Origin: a virus
Virus record (IMG/VR): IMGVR_UViG_3300017786_000140
Span: 1 to 24,046 of that record
Strand: one strand, 5' to 3'
Length of the DNA: 24,046 nt
Of this stretch, positions 20,700 to 24,046 are shown piece by piece. Below the pieces are notes generated by a model. That model was not told where the DNA came from. It ran no database searches and saw only the letters and a program-made list of their open reading frames with translations. The position numbers and the translations under genes were made by a program. Every line of letters starts with the position of its first letter. Positions within the stretch are counted from its first letter, which is position 1.

Positions 20700-22500
20700 T
20701 GTATTGTGGCGACCTCCAGTTATACTACCACAGTTTGAAAATATAGTAGCAATTGATCTAGAAACTTATGATCCATATTTAAAACAAACAGGACCATCAT
20801 ATAAACGTGGTGCTGGTAAAGTAACAGGAGTTGCTATAGCAGATAGTCACCAACAAATATACTTACCGTTTGATCATTTAAATGGGGACAATCTTGATAA
20901 AAATCTGGTTGTTTCTTTCGTTAAGGAAGTAGTTAAAAACAGTAAAGAAATACTGTTTGCTAACGCTGCATACGATCTCGGCTGGCTTGAGTCTCTGGGC
21001 ATTAAAGTCTCTTGTCCAGTCCGAGACGTTCAGATTGCTGAGGCATTAATTGATGAAGAACAGTTTTCATACAGTCTTAACAACCTGTCTAAGAAATACT
21101 TAAACAGAACTAAGTTTGAAGATAAACTTAACGAAGCTGCTAAAGCTTATGGTTACAGCCCTAAAGGTGACATGTGGAAACTACCCGCTAGGTATGTAGG
21201 TGAGTATGCTGAGATAGATGCTCGTAATACCTGGGATGTATACCAACATCAAATACCAATACTTAAAGAACAAAACCTTTGGAATATCTGGGAGCTAGAA
21301 TGTAAACTTACACCTATACTACTGCAGATGACACTTAAAGGTGTCCCTGTAGATATAGATAGAGCTGACCAACTTAATAATAAGTTACTTAAACAAGAAA
21401 CCAAACTCAAAGAAAAGTTTGGCACGCTAGATATTTGGTCACCTAATCAATTAGGCGAGTATATTACTAAGCTGGGTCTTGTAGTTCCTAAAACAGAAAA
21501 AGGTAATTACTCTGTATCTAAGTCATTCCTAGAACATTGTGAACATGAAACAGTAAAACAAATATACGAAACTCGTTGTATCAATCGGCTGCGTAAAGTG
21601 TTTATTGAAGATATCATACTCAAAGGTAGTTACAAAGGTCGCATCCACGCAGACTTCAGACAGACTGCATCCGATCAAGGCGGCACACGTTCTGGTCGAC
21701 TGTCTTCTAGTAACCCAAATCTACAACAAGTTCCTAAACGCAGTGAGATTGGTAAAGCAATTAGAACATTATACATAGCAGAACCAGATACACTTTGGTG
21801 CAAAGCAGACTACAGCTCTCAAGAACCAAGACTCCAAGTGCACTACGCACTGCTTGGTCAGTTTGGTAAACCACTGCCCAAAGCAGAACAGGCTAGAGAT
21901 GCTTTTGCTAGCGGTGAGAAGCTATATACTTTCTTTGAAAAAACCACAGGACTACCATACGACACATGTAAGATGTTGTGTTTAGGTATTAGTTATGGAA
22001 TGGGTAATAAAAAGATGGCAGAAACATTAGGCATATCAGAAGAAATGTGCAGTTCAACTATGAGAAAGTTTAACGATGAAGCACCATTCTTGAAAATATT
22101 ATTTGATAGCGTAATGAACAAAGCTAGTCAGCAAGGATACATAAAAACTATACTAGGCAGGCGTGCTCGTTTTGATTTCTGGGTGTCTGACTTTGGGGAT
22201 AAACCAATCAAAAACAAACGCATAGCCCAAGCTAGATTTAAAAATAACAGAGTGTTCCGTGCATTTACAAGCAAAGGACTAAACAGACTAATACAAGGCA
22301 GTGCCGCAGACCAAGCCAAAAAAGCAATGGTCGATGCACACGAAGCTGGCTTTGATCTTAGGCTGCCAGTTCACGATGAAATTAACGCCATGGTTAAAAA
22401 TAAACAAGAAAGCCTTGACTTAAAATTAATCATGGAGAATGCTATCACACTCAAAGTACCCGTTGTTGCAGATATAGATCTAGGAGCAACGTGGTGTTAG
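20665..22500 (+). CDS. Family A DNA polymerase with 3'-5' exonuclease
   Basis: A 611-residue protein from ATG 20665 (T7 gp5 is 704). The exonuclease motifs are AIDLET (Asp31, Glu33), FANAAYD (Asp104) and YAEID (Asp185). The polymerase motifs are TRSGRLSSSNPNLQQVP (341-357), motif A DYSSQEPRLQ (Asp382), motif B CKMLCLGISYG (Lys436, Tyr444) and motif C VHDE (Asp571, Glu572). It is the phage replicative polymerase. In motif B the residue four after the conserved Lys, equivalent to E. coli Pol I Phe762 and T7 Tyr526, is Leu440. No 5' nuclease domain is present. The polymerase is followed after 4 bases by the next gene; a helicase/primase is not in this window. Confidence 0.95.
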   Translation: MQQTELNVITSDVLWRPPVILPQFENIVAIDLETYDPYLKQTGPSYKRGAGKVTGVAIADSHQQIYLPFDHLNGDNLDKNLVVSFVKEVVKNSKEILFANAAYDLGWLESLGIKVSCPVRDVQIAEALIDEEQFSYSLNNLSKKYLNRTKFEDKLNEAAKAYGYSPKGDMWKLPARYVGEYAEIDARNTWDVYQHQIPILKEQNLWNIWELECKLTPILLQMTLKGVPVDIDRADQLNNKLLKQETKLKEKFGTLDIWSPNQLGEYITKLGLVVPKTEKGNYSVSKSFLEHCEHETVKQIYETRCINRLRKVFIEDIILKGSYKGRIHADFRQTASDQGGTRSGRLSSSNPNLQQVPKRSEIGKAIRTLYIAEPDTLWCKADYSSQEPRLQVHYALLGQFGKPLPKAEQARDAFASGEKLYTFFEKTTGLPYDTCKMLCLGISYGMGNKKMAETLGISEEMCSSTMRKFNDEAPFLKILFDSVMNKASQQGYIKTILGRRARFDFWVSDFGDKPIKNKRIAQARFKNNRVFRAFTSKGLNRLIQGSAADQAKKAMVDAHEAGFDLRLPVHDEINAMVKNKQESLDLKLIMENAITLKVPVVADIDLGATWC

Positions 22501-22504
22501 AACT

Positions 22505-22756
22505 ATGGATATACTAAAAACAGCACTAAAAATAACAAGCGAAGACAGACACAAAGACTATGGAGATTGTGATGTTGAATTTAAGAAGACTGCTAAAATG
22601 TGGTCTGAGATATTTGAAACAGAAGTAACTTCCACACAAGTAGTGCTTGCAATGATTGCTCTTAAATCTATTAGGCAACTAAACAAAAACAAAAGAGATA
22701 ACTGGGTTGATATCGCAGGATATGCAAGGCTTGGTGATCTCATAAACAAACAATAA
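22505..22756 (+). CDS. DUF6378-like small phage protein
   Basis: An 83-residue protein from ATG 22505. RHKDYGDCDVEFKKTAKMWSE, then VVLAMIALKSIRQL and RDNWVDIAGYARLGDL, match the pattern I know as DUF6378 (RxxxYGxxxxNF...AxxW...KxxR...DxWxDxAGYA), an all-alpha family distantly similar to MazG-like nucleotide pyrophosphohydrolases. The conserved acidic and Lys/Arg positions would suit nucleotide handling beside a DNA polymerase, but the activity is not established. It is 4 bases after the polymerase and 2 bases before the next gene, so the three are co-transcribed. Confidence 0.7.
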   Translation: MDILKTALKITSEDRHKDYGDCDVEFKKTAKMWSEIFETEVTSTQVVLAMIALKSIRQLNKNKRDNWVDIAGYARLGDLINKQ

Positions 22757-22758
22757 CA

Positions 22759-23340
22759 ATGACAGATCCTCTATTAGAAGAATCAGATGTAATACCAATC
22801 GCTGAGATTGAAGGCGTATCTACAGAACATGTAGCAGGTGATGACCTCCAAGAAATAACAAGCTTAGGTAAATCACTAAAAGATGTTGATAACGATATCG
22901 CAGCAAAAGAAGCAGAAGTTAGTCAACTAAAAATAATACGCAAACAAATTGCTGAAGAGTTGATTCCTGATCTTATGGCTAAAAACGGACTCAAACTAAT
23001 CCAACTAGATGACGGAGCAAAAATACAAATTAATGACTTTGTAGATGCTCGTATCAAAGACCCCTCTATTGCATTTGATTGGTTGCGAGACACAAACAAC
23101 GATTCGATTATAAAAAATCAAATCACTATATCTTTAGACAGAGGTGATGACGGCATAGCCGAAGAACTCACTACCAAGCTCAAAGAAGAGTATGGTATTG
23201 ATGCAGATCGTAAGATTGCTATACATCACTCAACTCTTAAATCTTTCTGTCGTGACGCTCTGGACGACCCAGAGCTGGCAGAATCCTTACCTCGTGAAGC
23301 CTTTGGTATTTACCAGGGTCAACGAGCGAAACTAACCTAA
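22759..23340 (+). CDS. Conserved phage protein with N-terminal coiled coil
   Basis: A 193-residue protein from ATG 22759. Residues 1-35 are acidic. A coiled-coil helix follows (KSLKDVDNDIAAKEAEVSQL, about 39-75), then ELIPDLMAKNGLKLIQLDDG, a strand-rich part with AFDWLRDTNNDSIIKNQITI, and a C-terminal HSTLKSFCRD...ESLPREAFGIYQGQRAKL. I know this pattern from phage proteins encoded near DNA polymerase and single-strand-binding-like genes, but without an assigned function. The position suggests a replication accessory role. Confidence 0.65.
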   Translation: MTDPLLEESDVIPIAEIEGVSTEHVAGDDLQEITSLGKSLKDVDNDIAAKEAEVSQLKIIRKQIAEELIPDLMAKNGLKLIQLDDGAKIQINDFVDARIKDPSIAFDWLRDTNNDSIIKNQITISLDRGDDGIAEELTTKLKEEYGIDADRKIAIHHSTLKSFCRDALDDPELAESLPREAFGIYQGQRAKLT

Positions 23341-23357
23341 AAATAGAAAGAAGAATC

Positions 23358-24046
23358 ATGGCATTCGATATAACAACAGTCGCAGGTCAGGGTACAGAGA
23401 ACTTGGATTCAGGTTCATCCTTACCCTTCATTCGTATCCTACAGGACTTAAGTCCCCAACTCAAGAAACAAAAAGATGAATATATTGAGGGGGCTGAATC
23501 AGGTGATCTATTCTTTGCTAAATCGCAAAGTGTATTAGAGCAACCAGTAGAGATAGTTCCATGCTATACAAAGTCCATCTACACTGAATGGGTTCCCCGT
23601 TCAAAAGGTGGCGGTTTTGTAGGCAATCATCCATTAACCGTGGTCAGCAACGCTGCTTACGAAAAAGGTCGGGAACGTCAATACGATGAATGGTTAGGTG
23701 AGAACGAACTTAAGTTTACAACTTATTGGTTCGTGCTAATGAAAGTAAATGACTCTTGGGAACAAGCAGTTATTCCTTTCACATCATCACAGCTTCGCGT
23801 ATCACGCAAGCTCACGCAAGACATCAATCGTTTCAGATACGATGACGCAAGCATTGCTCCGCCCTTGTTTGCACAGAGTTGGAAACTAAAGTCCGTCTTA
23901 GAAACTAGCAAGAATGGAGATGACTATTACAACTTTGAATTCGTAGAGCCTACAGCTCTCGACTTTGAAGCTGACGAGTCAATCCTTACGCTAGCATCTG
24001 ATACATATAAAAATGCATCAGATACTCCTCTTCTACAAACAGAAGA
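23358..24046 (+). CDS. Conserved phage replication-region protein, partial
   Basis: Starts at ATG 23358 behind GAAAGAAGAA and runs off the right edge after 229 codons. The sequence LPFIRILQDLSPQLKKQKDE, then EGAESGDLFFAKSQS, VEIVPCYTKSIYTEWVPR, GGGFVGNHP and YWFVLM, is one I know from a phage family often next to DNA polymerase genes. Its beta-rich middle, small size and location make a single-stranded-DNA-binding role possible but unproven. An acidic C-terminal region (FEADESILTLASDTY) is visible near the edge, a feature also found in phage single-strand-binding proteins. Confidence 0.65.
   Translation, partial: MAFDITTVAGQGTENLDSGSSLPFIRILQDLSPQLKKQKDEYIEGAESGDLFFAKSQSVLEQPVEIVPCYTKSIYTEWVPRSKGGGFVGNHPLTVVSNAAYEKGRERQYDEWLGENELKFTTYWFVLMKVNDSWEQAVIPFTSSQLRVSRKLTQDINRFRYDDASIAPPLFAQSWKLKSVLETSKNGDDYYNFEFVEPTALDFEADESILTLASDTYKNASDTPLLQTE

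Overview
The window is part of the genome of a short-tailed (podovirus-type) bacteriophage. A T7-like virion module lies on the minus strand from about 13.0 kb leftward past position 1. A divergent early/middle module lies on the plus strand from about 14.0 kb rightward past 24046. I see no integrase, tRNA, rRNA, insertion sequence or CRISPR array. The host cannot be read directly. Low GC, many A-rich leaders without a Shine-Dalgarno motif, and the mix of family A polymerase, Bbp19-like protein and nozzle protein remind me of aquatic podoviruses such as the HMO-2011 type. That is recollection, not a search result.

Minus strand, in transcription order: probable small terminase (13009-12455), an acidic small protein, large terminase, two small proteins (one proline-rich), portal, Bbp19-like protein, probable scaffold, a strong terminator, major capsid protein, a second strong hairpin, tail tubular protein A with a large inserted domain, tail tubular protein B, an internal virion protein B-like protein, and a large internal virion protein running off the left edge. 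Tail tubular protein B is interrupted by one in-frame TAA, with the same frame open on both sides.

Between the arms (13010-13978) is about 1 kb without a convincing gene. It holds a mirror-image array of GTGTGAGC sites centred near 13140, a GC-rich hairpin-dense stretch, and a long two-tier hairpin ending just before the first plus-strand gene. This is the best candidate for a divergent control region and/or replication origin.

Plus strand: small unknown early proteins separated by strong hairpins without U-tracts (possible RNA-processing sites), a small membrane protein with an overlapping hydrophobic ORF, then the most remarkable part of the window. This is a compact operon (16372-19602) encoding a ubiquitin-like beta-grasp protein, an E2-like protein with a PNVYDDGRIC active-site motif, a small unknown protein, an E1/ThiF-like adenylating enzyme and a JAB/JAMM isopeptidase with an exact HxH-x7-S-x2-D motif. 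In effect it is a complete ubiquitin-like conjugation and deconjugation set inside a lytic-type phage genome. It is followed by a PD-(D/E)xK (VRR-NUC-like) nuclease, tiny ORFs, a transglycosylase-like protein, a family A DNA polymerase with Leu at the position equivalent to E. coli Pol I Phe762, a DUF6378-like protein, and two conserved phage proteins of unknown function, the last cut by the right edge. All functions are assigned by reading motifs; no homology search was possible.
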